64,000 bases of DNA from Rhodococcus sp. 4CII (GCF_014256275.1 NZ_JACCFE010000002.1:5250001-5314000), one strand, 5' to 3'. Positions 34,772 through 44,085 are shown, numbered from the stretch's first letter. The notes: a model not told the origin generated them from the letters alone. Made by a program: numbers and translations.

Positions 34772-36388
34772 GTGAACGGCGTCCTGGTGCTCCTCGTCAT
34801 CATCGCGGCCATCGCCGTGACGAGTTTCGCGAAGCGCCGCGATCTGCAGGCCCCGCTCGTCCTCGTCACCATCGGGTCGGTGGCGTCGTTCATTCCCGGG
34901 ATGCCGCGGCTCGAACTGGACCCGGAGGCCATTCTCGGTGTGGTGTTGCCGCCGTTGCTGTATTCCGCGGCGCTGAAGTTCTCGGTGGCCACATTCCGGC
35001 GCCACCTCGCGCCGATCCTGCGGCTCGGGATCTTCACCGTCCTCGCGACCGCGGCCGGGGTGGCCATCTTCGCCAATTGGCTGGTTCCCGAATTCACCCT
35101 CGGCGCGGCACTGGTCCTCGGCGCCGTGGTTGCGCCGACGGACGCGGTCAGTGCCGTCGCCGTCGGCCGCAGGCTCGGGCTGCCGAACCGGGTGATCGCC
35201 ATCCTCACCGGCGAAGGACTCGTCAACGACGCGACCGCGCTGACCCTGTTCACCGTCGCCGTCTCGGCCGTCGTCGGGGCGAAGATCCCGGTCCCCCCGG
35301 TCGTGTTCTTCGGCTACGAGGTGGTCGGCGGGGTGCTGATCGGACTGGTGCTCGCGAAGATCGTCGAGTGGGTGCGCCACCGCATGTACGACTCCCCGCT
35401 GGAGACGGTGCTGGGGCTGATGCTCCCGTTCGCCGCGTATCTCGCGGCCGAGGAGGTGCACGCATCCGGCGTGCTGTCCGTCGTCGCGGCGGGGTTCCTG
35501 ATGGGGCACAAGGCGACCGACGCGTCCGTCGCTACCCGCATCCAGGAGCGGTCGCTGTGGGAGACTGTCGACCTCCTGCTCGAGATGTTCGTATTCGCGT
35601 ACATGGGACTGCAACTGAAGTTCGTCATCGACGACGTCCGCGACCAGGGCCTGCCCGTGCATCACGTCTTCTTCTACGGATTCGCGGTTCTCGGCGTGGT
35701 CATGGCGATTCGGCCGGCGTGGATTCTGCTGCACTGGCTCCGCCGCCGGGTCGGGCTGGTGATCAGGACGCCGGGCGGCTCGGTGGAACTGCGGTGGCGG
35801 GAGAGCGTCGTCGTGTCGTGGGCGGGCATGCGCGGGGTGGTCACGCTCGCCGCCGCGTCCGGTGTGCCCGTGGTGATCGCCAGCGGGCAACCGTTTCCCG
35901 GCCGCGAGGTGATCCAGGCGATCGCGTTCGTCGTGGCCGTCGGCACGCTGCTGATCCAGGGTGCCACCATGCCGTTTCTGATCCGCATGCTCGACCTGGC
36001 GGATCCCGGCGAACGCGAACGGGAAGAGGAGCAGGTCAAGCTGGCCCGCGCGATCTCGCGCGACGCCGGTGAGCGGGCGCTGGCCGACTTCGCCGAACAC
36101 CCGCCGGAGGAAATCGACCGAGCCGACCTGACCGGCATCCTCGAGCGGGTGCGGCGGTCGATGCGGTCCCGGCTCCAGGCCGAGGAGGCGGAAGATGCCG
36201 CGGAGAAGCAGCGGGCCGGCGCACTGTTCGACCACTACCGGCGCGCGGCGCTGCGAGCGCAACGGGAGGCGATCATCGCTGCCCGGGACGCGGGCACCCT
36301 CGACGACGAAGTGATGCGTAGCGTGTTGGAAAGCCTCGATGTGGAGGAGGCAGCAGCCGAGGAACGGGTGCGGAGACGGCGCGAATGA
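34772..36388 (+). CDS. CPA1-family Na+/H+ antiporter
   Basis: The 538-aa protein starts at GTG 34772. Twelve or so membrane segments fill residues 1-405, including the ion-translocation motifs APTDAVSAVAVGRRLGLP and LTGEGLVNDATALTLF, which carry the conserved Asp and the ND pair. The segment SWAGMRGVVTLAAASGVP is the other CPA1 hallmark. Residues 410-538 are a charged, helical cytoplasmic tail. Relatives exchange Na+ or K+ for H+. The stop overlaps the start of the lipase gene by ATGA. Confidence 0.9.
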   Translation: MNGVLVLLVIIAAIAVTSFAKRRDLQAPLVLVTIGSVASFIPGMPRLELDPEAILGVVLPPLLYSAALKFSVATFRRHLAPILRLGIFTVLATAAGVAIFANWLVPEFTLGAALVLGAVVAPTDAVSAVAVGRRLGLPNRVIAILTGEGLVNDATALTLFTVAVSAVVGAKIPVPPVVFFGYEVVGGVLIGLVLAKIVEWVRHRMYDSPLETVLGLMLPFAAYLAAEEVHASGVLSVVAAGFLMGHKATDASVATRIQERSLWETVDLLLEMFVFAYMGLQLKFVIDDVRDQGLPVHHVFFYGFAVLGVVMAIRPAWILLHWLRRRVGLVIRTPGGSVELRWRESVVVSWAGMRGVVTLAAASGVPVVIASGQPFPGREVIQAIAFVVAVGTLLIQGATMPFLIRMLDLADPGEREREEEQVKLARAISRDAGERALADFAEHPPEEIDRADLTGILERVRRSMRSRLQAEEAEDAAEKQRAGALFDHYRRAALRAQREAIIAARDAGTLDDEVMRSVLESLDVEEAAAEERVRRRRE

Positions 36389-37632
36389 GGTGCGAGATGA
36401 GTGTGCGTCCGGTGCGCGTCGCCGTGGTTGCCCTGGCCGGTGCCGTGGCGCTGACCGCCTGCGCCACCGACGAGGCGTCGCCGAGTCCGTCGCCCACCAC
36501 ATCGGTGGCCACCCCCTCGGCCTCGCCCGCATCCCCGGCGCCGACGGGCGATCAGCGAGGATCCCTGATCAGCCAGGCGCCCGTCCCCGACATCGACGGG
36601 GCCGTCACCGCGCTCGGGGCGACGGCCACCCGGGTCGTCTACCGGTCGACGTCGGGTGTCGACGGAGGCGGCGCCGAGGTGGTCGGCACCGTTTTCACTC
36701 CCGCGGGTCCGGCACCGGACGGCGGCCGGCCCGTCGTGACGGTGGGGCACGGCACCACCGGCGTCACCGATGAGTGCGCACCCTCGTCCTCGCCGACGCT
36801 GCTGGGCACGATGAACCTCGTCCGGCCGCTGCTGCAGCGGGGCTACGTCGTGACCGTCACCGACTATCAAGGCCTCGGCACCGACGGACCTCATCCCTAC
36901 CTCGAACCGAATACGGCGGCCTACGACCTGATCGACGCGGTCCGGGCCGCGCGCAACGTGGTGCCGGACGCCTCGACGCGGTGGGCGGCGATCGGGGTCT
37001 CGCAGGGCGGACAGGCGTCGTGGTCGGCCGCCGAGCACGCCGGCGACTACGGTGACGGACTCGACTTCGTCGGCGCCGCCAACCTGTCGCCCGCGGCCGA
37101 TCTGTCGGGGATTTTCGTCGACGGCACCGCCGATCCGCTGTCGTTGCCGCAGAAGATGTTCCTGCCGTATCTCCTCGAAGGACTCGAGGTGGTACACCCC
37201 GAGCTGAATCCGGACGACTACATGCGCGGCGCACTGGCCGCCTCCCCCGACGTCACCCTGTCGTGCGTCGCCGCGAAACTCCCCGAGAAGTGGACGGTGG
37301 CAACCCAACTCACCCCTGTCGACACCGGACCGCGGACGCCGGCCGACGCCGAGCGCATGCGCGGATGGCTCGAGGACATCGCCCTGCCGAAGACGCGCGC
37401 CGGTGGCCCGATGCTCGTCGTGGTGGGGGAGCGGGACAATCTGATTCTGCCGCAATGGACTTCGCAGGCGGTCGACAAGGCGTGCGCGCTCGGCGACGTC
37501 GTCGAATTCGAATCCCAACCCGAGGAGGGGCACGCCGACGGACGTTCCGTCCCCGGGGCGGTGCAGTGGATATCCGACCGCTTCGCCGGCGTCCCCGCGC
37601 CGGACACGTGTGCCGAGGGAGGAACGCCGTGA
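36385..37632 (+). CDS. Secreted lipoprotein of the LIP/secretory lipase family
   Basis: The 415-aa protein starts at ATG 36385 (or ATG 36397), overlapping the antiporter stop. It has a lipoprotein signal ending in LTAC, then a proline/serine-rich linker. The hydrolase domain has TVGHGTTGVTDEC as oxyanion region, GVSQGGQASW as nucleophile elbow and EEGHADGR near the end for the histidine. Aspartate is probably in VVGERDNLI. It would sit on the outer face of the membrane and hydrolyse esters. Its stop overlaps the start of a 27-codon ORF, which in turn overlaps the histidine kinase gene. Confidence 0.82.
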   Translation: MRCEMSVRPVRVAVVALAGAVALTACATDEASPSPSPTTSVATPSASPASPAPTGDQRGSLISQAPVPDIDGAVTALGATATRVVYRSTSGVDGGGAEVVGTVFTPAGPAPDGGRPVVTVGHGTTGVTDECAPSSSPTLLGTMNLVRPLLQRGYVVTVTDYQGLGTDGPHPYLEPNTAAYDLIDAVRAARNVVPDASTRWAAIGVSQGGQASWSAAEHAGDYGDGLDFVGAANLSPAADLSGIFVDGTADPLSLPQKMFLPYLLEGLEVVHPELNPDDYMRGALAASPDVTLSCVAAKLPEKWTVATQLTPVDTGPRTPADAERMRGWLEDIALPKTRAGGPMLVVVGERDNLILPQWTSQAVDKACALGDVVEFESQPEEGHADGRSVPGAVQWISDRFAGVPAPDTCAEGGTP

Positions 37633-37712
37633 AGGACGCGTCGCTCTGGGCGGACGCCTACCGTTCCGTCGCGCCGAAGACCCTGATCGCCCGTCAGGAC
37701 GCCGGCGAATGA
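37629..37712 (+). CDS. Putative 27-aa microprotein coupled to its neighbours
   Basis: A GTG at 37629 overlaps the lipase stop (GTGA) and is preceded by a near-ideal ribosome site GAGGGAGGAA six bases upstream. The frame encodes 27 residues (KDASLWADAYRSVAPKTLIA is its core) and its stop overlaps the histidine kinase ATG (ATGA). It is soluble and amphipathic and I recognise no family. Either it is a real small protein, or its only role is to carry ribosomes from the lipase gene to the kinase gene. Confidence 0.55.
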   Translation: MKDASLWADAYRSVAPKTLIARQDAGE

Positions 37713-38917
37713 CCGGAACCGTCGTCGCCGTGATCGCGTTGCTCGTCCTCGTTCCCGTCGTCGCGTTCACCGCCGTCTGGCTGCGGGCCCGGCGCGAGCT
37801 GACGACACCCACCGAACGTGCCGTCCACACCACCCTGCACACCGCGTCGCTGGCGGCGCGGCCACTGCGGAAGGGCCTCGACGAGACGTCGGCGGCCGAG
37901 GCCGCCCCGCACCTGCGTCAGCTGACCGGGGCGCAGGCCCTGGCGATCTTCGACGCGTCCGGTGACCTGCTCGCATGGAGTGGGCCGCACGAGGCCATGA
38001 CCGAACAACTGCGCGACGCGGCCACCCGGGCGGTCGACGGGGAACGCCGGGTCCTCGTCGCCTACGGCGGACTCGTCCGAAGCGCGGGCGACGGCGCGGT
38101 TCGGGCCCTGATCGCCCAGCCGCTGCTCATCGAGGCGACCGGCGTGGTCGGGGTGCTCGGCATCGTCACCACGGAAGACCCCGGCCCGGGCATGCTCGGC
38201 GCCGTCACCGAAGTCGCCCGGTACGCGTGCAGCCAGATCGAACTCGCCGACCTCGACGCCTCCCGCGCCCGCCTCGACCGCGCCGAGGTCCGGGCGCTGC
38301 GCGCGCAGATCAGCCCCCACTTCATCTACAACGCGCTCAACACGGTCGCGTCGTTCGTCCGCACCGATCCCGACCGGGCCCGCGAATTGGTGCTCGAATT
38401 CGCCGACTTCACGCGGTACTCGTTCCGTTCGGCGGGGGAGTTCACCCTGCTGGCCGACGAACTGCGCAACATCGACCGGTACCTCACCCTCGAACGCGCC
38501 CGGTTCGGCGACGCCCTCGCCGTGAAATTGCAGGTGGCCCCTGAGGTGCTCAACGTGGTGCTGCCGTTCCTCGCGCTGCAACCGCTGGTCGAGAACGCGG
38601 TGCGGCACGGAATCGCCGCCAAACCGGACGGCGGCACCGTCAGCATCGTCGCCGCCGACGAGGGCACGGATTGCGTGATCAGCGTCGAGGACGACGGGGT
38701 CGGTATGGACCCGGAACTGCTGCGGTCGGGGTCGCTGGACGCGGTGGCCGACTCCTCGGGAGTGAAGGAGGCGGCTCACGTCGGGCTCGCCAACGTCGAC
38801 GACCGGCTGCGCGCCGCCTTCGGCAACGACTACGGGCTCGTCGTCGAGACCGCGCCCGGCGCGGGGACGAAGGTGAGCATGCGCGTCCCCAAGTTCCGGC
38901 GGGGGATCTCGACGTGA
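37709..38917 (+). CDS. LytS-type sensor histidine kinase
   Basis: The 402-aa protein has one N-terminal membrane helix (VVAVIALLVLVPVVAFTAVW) and a GAF-like sensor region at about residues 60-185. Then comes a His_kinase domain with the phosphoacceptor in QISPHFIYNALNTV (His near residue 203) and an ATPase domain with LVENAVRHG and DDGVGM. LytS-type kinases sense small metabolites such as pyruvate in related systems (BtsS). It is translationally coupled to the microprotein ORF and followed after 33 bases by its LytTR partner. The symporters downstream suggest that the signal is a carboxylate. Confidence 0.88.
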   Translation: MTGTVVAVIALLVLVPVVAFTAVWLRARRELTTPTERAVHTTLHTASLAARPLRKGLDETSAAEAAPHLRQLTGAQALAIFDASGDLLAWSGPHEAMTEQLRDAATRAVDGERRVLVAYGGLVRSAGDGAVRALIAQPLLIEATGVVGVLGIVTTEDPGPGMLGAVTEVARYACSQIELADLDASRARLDRAEVRALRAQISPHFIYNALNTVASFVRTDPDRARELVLEFADFTRYSFRSAGEFTLLADELRNIDRYLTLERARFGDALAVKLQVAPEVLNVVLPFLALQPLVENAVRHGIAAKPDGGTVSIVAADEGTDCVISVEDDGVGMDPELLRSGSLDAVADSSGVKEAAHVGLANVDDRLRAAFGNDYGLVVETAPGAGTKVSMRVPKFRRGIST

Positions 38918-38950
38918 ACGTGAGGGGTCCGTGCGACGATTGCTGGCGTT

Positions 38951-39763
38951 GTGAATAACACTGACGCCATGGCCCCCGGCTCGTCCGGCACGGACGCGCC
39001 CCTCACCGTGCTGGCCGTCGACGACGAGAAACCCGCCCTCGACGAGTTGGCGTTCCTGCTGCGCGCCCAGGACGCGGTCGGGGACATCCGGACCGCGGGA
39101 GATGCCACCACGGCGCTGCGCATTCTGCGGGACGGCGACGTCGACGCCGTCTTCCTCGACATCAACATGCCCGGACTGGACGGTCTGGAGTTGGCCGGGA
39201 TCCTCGCGAACTTCGCGTCGCCGCCGCAGGTGGTGTTCGTGACCGCCCACGACGACCGGGCGGTCGCCGCCTTCGACCTCGGTGCCGTCGACTATCTGCT
39301 CAAACCTCTGCGCGAGGAGCGTCTCGCGGAGTCCGTCCGCCGCATCGTCGAGCGCCGCAGGCGGCGCAGCGGGACCACCGAACCGGCGGCGCAGGCCGAC
39401 GAGGTGATCCCCGTCGAACTCGGCGGCATCACCACACTCGTCCACCGTTCGTCCGTCGAATGGGTCGAGGCGGACGGCGACTACGCGCGGTTGCACACCG
39501 CGGACGGCTCCCACCTCGTCCGCATCCCCATCTCGGCGCTCGAGACCCGCTGGGCGAACGCCGGGTTCCTGCGTGTCCACCGTTCGTACCTCGTCGCGTT
39601 GCCGCGCGTGACCGGAATCCGGACCGTCGGCAACGGGCTGGTCGTGTGCCTGCGCGCGCACGGCGACCACCCGCCCGTCGAACTGCCGGTCAGCCGCAGG
39701 CACACCCGGATGCTCAAGGACCGGCTGGTCCGGGCGCCGAAGCAATCGTGGACCGCGCGATGA
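38951..39763 (+). CDS. LytTR-family response regulator
   Basis: The 270-aa protein starts at GTG 38951. The receiver domain (residues 18-135) has DDEKPAL and the phosphorylation site VFLDINMPG (Asp near residue 71), with Lys in YLLKPLRE. The LytTR DNA-binding domain at about 160-262 has WVEADGDYARLHTADGSHLV and FLRVHRSYLV. It is encoded next to the LytS-type kinase and overlaps the next membrane-protein gene by ATGA. Its likely targets are the symporter operon that follows and the promoter near 41950-42079. Confidence 0.9.
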   Translation: MNNTDAMAPGSSGTDAPLTVLAVDDEKPALDELAFLLRAQDAVGDIRTAGDATTALRILRDGDVDAVFLDINMPGLDGLELAGILANFASPPQVVFVTAHDDRAVAAFDLGAVDYLLKPLREERLAESVRRIVERRRRRSGTTEPAAQADEVIPVELGGITTLVHRSSVEWVEADGDYARLHTADGSHLVRIPISALETRWANAGFLRVHRSYLVALPRVTGIRTVGNGLVVCLRAHGDHPPVELPVSRRHTRMLKDRLVRAPKQSWTAR

Positions 39764-40131
39764 GTTCGCCGGAGCGCGGACCGCAGCGGGAACGCGTCGT
39801 CCTCGCCCAGCGCCGCGGTGCGCGCATCGTCCGCACCCGGGTGGAGGTGCAGGAACAGACAGCGGTCGGGGACGCGATGATCCGAGGGCTCGTGCGCACC
39901 CAGCTCGTGCTGGCGGTCCGGCTCGCGCTGCTCGCGGCGTGCCTGCTGTGCGCGGTGCCGCTGGTGATGTTCCTGTTCCCGACGCTGTCGCACGTGTCGG
40001 TGCTGGGGATCCGGCTGCCGTGGGTCGTGCTCGGGGTGCTCGTGTACCCGGTGCTGCTCACCACCGGCTGGATCTATGTGCGCCAGGCGGAGCGCAACGA
40101 GCAGGAATTCGCCGACCTGGTGGACGACTGA
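39760..40131 (+). CDS. Small two-TM membrane protein, probable symporter partner
   Basis: The 123-aa protein has a basic soluble N-terminus of about 50 residues and two hydrophobic segments (LALLAACLLCAVPLVMFLF and LPWVVLGVLVYPVLLTTGWI), then an acidic tail. This is the shape of the DUF485/DUF4212-type subunits found just before sodium:solute symporters. The start ATG overlaps the response regulator stop. The next gene, a symporter, starts seven bases downstream. Confidence 0.7.
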   Translation: MSSPERGPQRERVVLAQRRGARIVRTRVEVQEQTAVGDAMIRGLVRTQLVLAVRLALLAACLLCAVPLVMFLFPTLSHVSVLGIRLPWVVLGVLVYPVLLTTGWIYVRQAERNEQEFADLVDD

Positions 40132-40138
40132 GCGTCCC

Positions 40139-41896
40139 GTGACCACCGACCAACCCATACCCTGGCTGACCGTGGCGGGTCTCGTGGCGGCCGCGGTCGC
40201 CACGGTGGCCATCGGCATCTACGGAGTGCGGTTGGCGCGCACCACCTCCGACTTCCTCGTCGCGTCCCGCAGCGTCGGCCCCCGGTGGAACGCCGCCGCG
40301 ATCTCCGGCGAGTACCTCTCGGCCGCATCCTTTCTCGGGGTCGCCGGCCTGATCGCGAAATACGGCGCCGACGCCCTCTGGTATCCGATCGGGTTCACGG
40401 CCGGGTATCTCGGTCTGCTGCTCTTCGTCGCGGCGCCGCTGCGGCGGTCCGGCGCGTACACGGTGCCCGACTTCGCCGAGTTCCGGCTCGGCTCCCGCCG
40501 GATCCGCACCCTCGCCATGCTCGTCGTCGCCGTCGTCTGCGCGCTGTACCTCGTCCCGCAACTCCAGGGGGCCGGGCTCACCCTGAACATCCTTCTGGGC
40601 GTGCCGAGTTGGGTCGGGGCCGTCGTCGTCGGAATCATCGTGATCGCCAACGTCGTCGGCGGCGGCATGCGGTCCATCACATTCGTGCAGGCCTTCCAGT
40701 ACTGGCTGAAACTCACCGCGGTCGCGATCCCCGCGCTGGTGCTGTCGGTGTACTTCTTCGCCGACCAGCACGAACTCGGTTCGGCCGCACCCCCCACCGT
40801 GAGTGAGCAGACCACCGTCGACATCACCACCGACGTCGTCGTCCACGTGTCCGCGCCGGTGACGGTCGGCGGCTCGGGAACGATCGACGGCGTGGCGGCG
40901 AGCGGCGACGTTCTCCTCGAACCGGGCGAACACCACCTCGGCGAGGGAACGACGATGATCCTCGAAGCGGGCGCCCCCGTGCCCGTCGTCGCGGGCGCAC
41001 CCGCCGACAACGCCGACTGGATCGCCCCCGGCTGGGGATTCGGCGGCGAACACCCGATGTACCAGGTGTATTCGCTGATCCTCGCCACGTTCCTCGGCAC
41101 GCTCGGGCTGCCGCACGTGCTGGTCCGGTTCTACACCAACCCCGACGGTCGGGCCGCCCGGCTGACGTCGCTGGCCGTGGTCGGGCTTCTCGGGGTGTTC
41201 TACCTGTTCCCCACGCTGCTCGGGGTGTTCGCGCGGTTGTACGTGCCGCAACTGCTCATCACCGGCACGTCCGACGCCGCGGTCCTGCTGCTGCCCGGGT
41301 CCGTGATCTCGGGGTGGGCCGGGCAACTCCTCGCCGCACTGGTCGCGTCCGGGGCCATCGCCGCGTTCCTGTCCACGTCCTCGGGCCTACTCGTCAGCAT
41401 CGCCGGCGTGCTCAGCACCGACGTCCTGCGCGGGCGGATCCGGGACTTCCGGATCGCCGCCGTCCTGGCCGGCGCGGTGCCGCTGGTGCTGTCGCTGGCG
41501 GTGACGTCGCTGGATCTGTCGCGGACGGTGGGGCTGGTGTTCGCGGTCGCGGCGTCGACCCTGTGCCCGCTGCTCGTGCTCGGCATCTGGTGGCGTGGCC
41601 TGACGGCCGCCGGGGCGGGTTCCGGGATGGTCGCGGGCGGGCTGGTCGCCGGCTGCGCGGCCGGTGTGTCGGTGTTCGGCGGGTTCACCGTCGACGCCTG
41701 GAACGGCTGGCCCGCCGCGATGGTCGCGTACCCGGCCGCCGTCAGCGTTCCGCTGGCCTTCGTCACGATGGTGCTGGTCAGCAAGGTGACGCGCAGGCAG
41801 GTCCCAGCCGATGTCGGCCGCATCTTCACGCGGATGCACGCCCCCGAGCGCCTCGGCGTCGGCTCCGACCGCGAGAGGGAGCTCCGCTCCCCGTGA
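40139..41896 (+). CDS. Sodium:solute symporter (SSS family), carboxylate type
   Basis: The 585-aa membrane protein starts at GTG 40139. It has about 13 membrane segments, with the SSS signature region SRSVGPRWNAAAISGEYLSAAS near the N-terminus. GTLGLPHVLVRFYTNPD, in the second half, is typical of ActP-type acetate permeases. An insertion of about 85 residues between segments 6 and 7 (near residues 220-300) is rich in valine and threonine and looks like an extracytoplasmic beta domain. Its substrate is probably a monocarboxylate. The stop overlaps a 40-bp palindrome. Confidence 0.85.
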   Translation: MTTDQPIPWLTVAGLVAAAVATVAIGIYGVRLARTTSDFLVASRSVGPRWNAAAISGEYLSAASFLGVAGLIAKYGADALWYPIGFTAGYLGLLLFVAAPLRRSGAYTVPDFAEFRLGSRRIRTLAMLVVAVVCALYLVPQLQGAGLTLNILLGVPSWVGAVVVGIIVIANVVGGGMRSITFVQAFQYWLKLTAVAIPALVLSVYFFADQHELGSAAPPTVSEQTTVDITTDVVVHVSAPVTVGGSGTIDGVAASGDVLLEPGEHHLGEGTTMILEAGAPVPVVAGAPADNADWIAPGWGFGGEHPMYQVYSLILATFLGTLGLPHVLVRFYTNPDGRAARLTSLAVVGLLGVFYLFPTLLGVFARLYVPQLLITGTSDAAVLLLPGSVISGWAGQLLAALVASGAIAAFLSTSSGLLVSIAGVLSTDVLRGRIRDFRIAAVLAGAVPLVLSLAVTSLDLSRTVGLVFAVAASTLCPLLVLGIWWRGLTAAGAGSGMVAGGLVAGCAAGVSVFGGFTVDAWNGWPAAMVAYPAAVSVPLAFVTMVLVSKVTRRQVPADVGRIFTRMHAPERLGVGSDRERELRSP

Positions 41897-41932
41897 GCCT
41901 TTTTGGTAGCTCCCGCAACCAGAAAGGCGCAC
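41893..41932. repeat. 40-bp intergenic palindrome, family B copy 2
   Basis: GTGAGCCTTTTTGGTAGC and GCAACCAGAAAGGCGCAC pair with a few mismatches around TCCC. It is a relative of the element at 18691-18730, and it overlaps the stop codon of the first symporter gene. It probably ends that transcript, separating it from the promoter of the next operon. The rest of 41933-42079 holds no gene; it must contain the promoter for the DUF485 gene. Confidence 0.7.
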
Positions 41933-42079
41933 GGGGCGGAGCCGCTTGTCGCGGTCGGGTGACCGTTCGGCGCACAGTCCGGCAGCTCGCCGTGTGACTG
42001 ACGCCACAGGCTGTTTCTGTGATTCAACTCTCACTAACGTCGGCATCCAGTTCACTCACACGCGACCAAGGAGTCTGCA

Positions 42080-42442
42080 GTGACCACAGCCGACCTCAGT
42101 GAGGGCGCACCGCAGAAGCGGCGCACCCCTGATGCGCAAGCCTTCGTAGACATGCAGGCGAGCCCGGAATTCCAGGAGTTGCGACACCGCCTGCGTAGCT
42201 TCGTCTTCCCGATGACGGCGTTCTTCCTCGCCTGGTACGCGGCGTACGTGCTGCTGGCCACGTACGCGCCCGAGTTCATGGCCACCAAGGTGATCGGCAA
42301 CATCAACCTGGGCATCATCCTCGGTCTCGGCCAGTTCGTGACCACGTTCGTGATCACCGCGCTGTACGTGAGGTTCGCCAACCGGGAACTCGATCCCCGC
42401 TCCGCCGCGATCCGCGAAGAGCTGGAAGGACCGCTCAAGTGA
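42080..42442 (+). CDS. DUF485-family membrane protein (MctB/YjcH-like)
   Basis: The 120-aa protein starts at GTG 42080 after ribosome site AAGGAG. It contains the DUF485 core: SPEFQELRHRLRSFVFPMTA, then FFLAWYAAYVLLATYAPEFM, and NLGIILGLGQFVTTFVITAL with YVRFANRELDP. Two membrane helices are evident. In Corynebacterium glutamicum the equivalent MctB pairs with the monocarboxylate symporter MctC. The stop overlaps the next start by GTGA. Confidence 0.9.
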   Translation: MTTADLSEGAPQKRRTPDAQAFVDMQASPEFQELRHRLRSFVFPMTAFFLAWYAAYVLLATYAPEFMATKVIGNINLGIILGLGQFVTTFVITALYVRFANRELDPRSAAIREELEGPLK

Positions 42443-44073
42443 TCACCACACTCGCCGCCGCCACCGACGTCGGCAACCCGCTCCTCAACATCGCCATCTT
42501 CGTGGCGTTCGTCGTGATCACCATGACCATCGTGATCCGGGCGAGCCGCACCACCAAGAAGGCCTCCGACTTCTACACCGGCGGCGGTCAGTTCTCCGGC
42601 CCGCAGAACGGTTTCGCCATCGCGGGCGACTACCTGTCGGCGGCCTCGTTCCTCGGCATCGCCGGTGCCATCGCGGTGTACGGGTACGACGGCTTCCTGT
42701 ACTCGGTCGGCTTCCTCGTCGCCTGGCTGGTAGCTCTGCTGCTGGTCGCGGAACTGTTGCGCAACACCGGGCGGTTCACGATGGCGGACGTACTGAGCTT
42801 CCGGCTGAAGCAGCGTCCGGTGCGGATGGCCGCCGCGCTGTCCACGCTGGTGGTCTCGCTGTTCTACCTCCTCGCGCAGATGGCCGGTGCCGGCGGACTC
42901 GTCGCGCTGCTGCTGAACATCGACGGCAAGGTCGGTCAGGGCATCGTCGTCGCGGTCGTGGGTGTGCTGATGATCGTGTACGTCCTCGTGGGCGGCATGA
43001 AGGGCACCACCTACGTGCAGATGGTCAAGGCGGTCCTGCTGGTGGCCGGTGCGGGCATCATGTTCTTCCTGGTGCTGTTCGCGGTGCGCGGCAACTTCTC
43101 CCAGTTGCTCGCCGACGCGCAGGCGACGGTCAGCGGTTCCGCGAACGAGGCGATCGCCAATCGCGACATCCTCGCCCCCGGCGCCAAGTACGGCATCAGT
43201 TCGATGAGCAAGCTCGACTTCATCTCGCTCGGCATCGCCCTGGTCCTCGGTACCGCGGGTCTGCCGCACGTACTGATGCGCTTCTACACCGTCCCCACCG
43301 CCAAGGAGGCCCGCCGCTCGGTGACCTGGGCGATCGGCCTGATCGGTGCGTTCTACCTGTTCACACTCGTCCTCGGCTACGGTGCGGCGAAGATGGTCGG
43401 TCCCGACGTCATCCTCGCGGCGCCCGGCAAGGAGAACGCGGCCGCGCCGCTGCTCGCCTTCGAATTGGGCGGCACCATCTTCCTCGCGATCATCTCCGCG
43501 GTCGCGTTCGCGACCATCCTCGCGGTGGTGGCGGGGCTCGCGATCACGGCGTCCGCGTCGTTCGCCCACGACATCTACGCCAGCGTCATCAAGCGTGGAC
43601 ACGCATCCGAGGAGTCGCAGGTGCGGGTCTCCCGGATCACGGTGGTCGTGATCGGTCTCGTGTCGATCGTCCTCGGGATCATGGCGATGGGCCAGAACAT
43701 CGCCTTCCTGGTGGCGCTCGCCTTCGCCGTGGCCGCATCGGCCAACCTGCCGACGCTGCTGTACTCGCTGTTCTGGAAGAAGTTCAACACCACCGGTGCG
43801 CTGTTCAGCATCTACGGCGGCCTGATCAGCTGCCTCTTGCTGATCGTGTTCTCACCGGCCGTGTCCGGCAAGGCGTCGTCGATGTTCCCGAACGCCGACT
43901 TCGACCTCTTCCCGCTGGCCAACCCGGGCATCGTCTCCATCCCGCTGGCGTTCGTGCTCGGCATCGTCGGCACCTACATCGGCCGGCGCAAGGCGGAGGA
44001 TCCCGCCAAGCAGGCCGAGATGGAGGTCCGGTCGCTCACCGGTGTCGGTGTGGAGAAGGCCGTCTCGCACTGA
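42439..44073 (+). CDS. Monocarboxylate/cation symporter (ActP/MctC-like, SSS family)
   Basis: The 544-aa membrane protein has 13 segments with no inserted domain. Signature stretches are FYTGGGQFSGPQNGFAIAGD, YLSAASFLGIAGAIAVYGYD, GGMKGTTYVQMVKAVLL and GTAGLPHVLMRFYTVPTAKE. It closely follows MctC of C. glutamicum and ActP of E. coli, which take up acetate, propionate and pyruvate with sodium or protons. It is coupled to the DUF485 partner by GTGA. A 40-bp palindrome lies 12 bases after the stop. Confidence 0.92.
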   Translation: MITTLAAATDVGNPLLNIAIFVAFVVITMTIVIRASRTTKKASDFYTGGGQFSGPQNGFAIAGDYLSAASFLGIAGAIAVYGYDGFLYSVGFLVAWLVALLLVAELLRNTGRFTMADVLSFRLKQRPVRMAAALSTLVVSLFYLLAQMAGAGGLVALLLNIDGKVGQGIVVAVVGVLMIVYVLVGGMKGTTYVQMVKAVLLVAGAGIMFFLVLFAVRGNFSQLLADAQATVSGSANEAIANRDILAPGAKYGISSMSKLDFISLGIALVLGTAGLPHVLMRFYTVPTAKEARRSVTWAIGLIGAFYLFTLVLGYGAAKMVGPDVILAAPGKENAAAPLLAFELGGTIFLAIISAVAFATILAVVAGLAITASASFAHDIYASVIKRGHASEESQVRVSRITVVVIGLVSIVLGIMAMGQNIAFLVALAFAVAASANLPTLLYSLFWKKFNTTGALFSIYGGLISCLLLIVFSPAVSGKASSMFPNADFDLFPLANPGIVSIPLAFVLGIVGTYIGRRKAEDPAKQAEMEVRSLTGVGVEKAVSH

Positions 44074-44085
44074 TGCCATCGGTTC

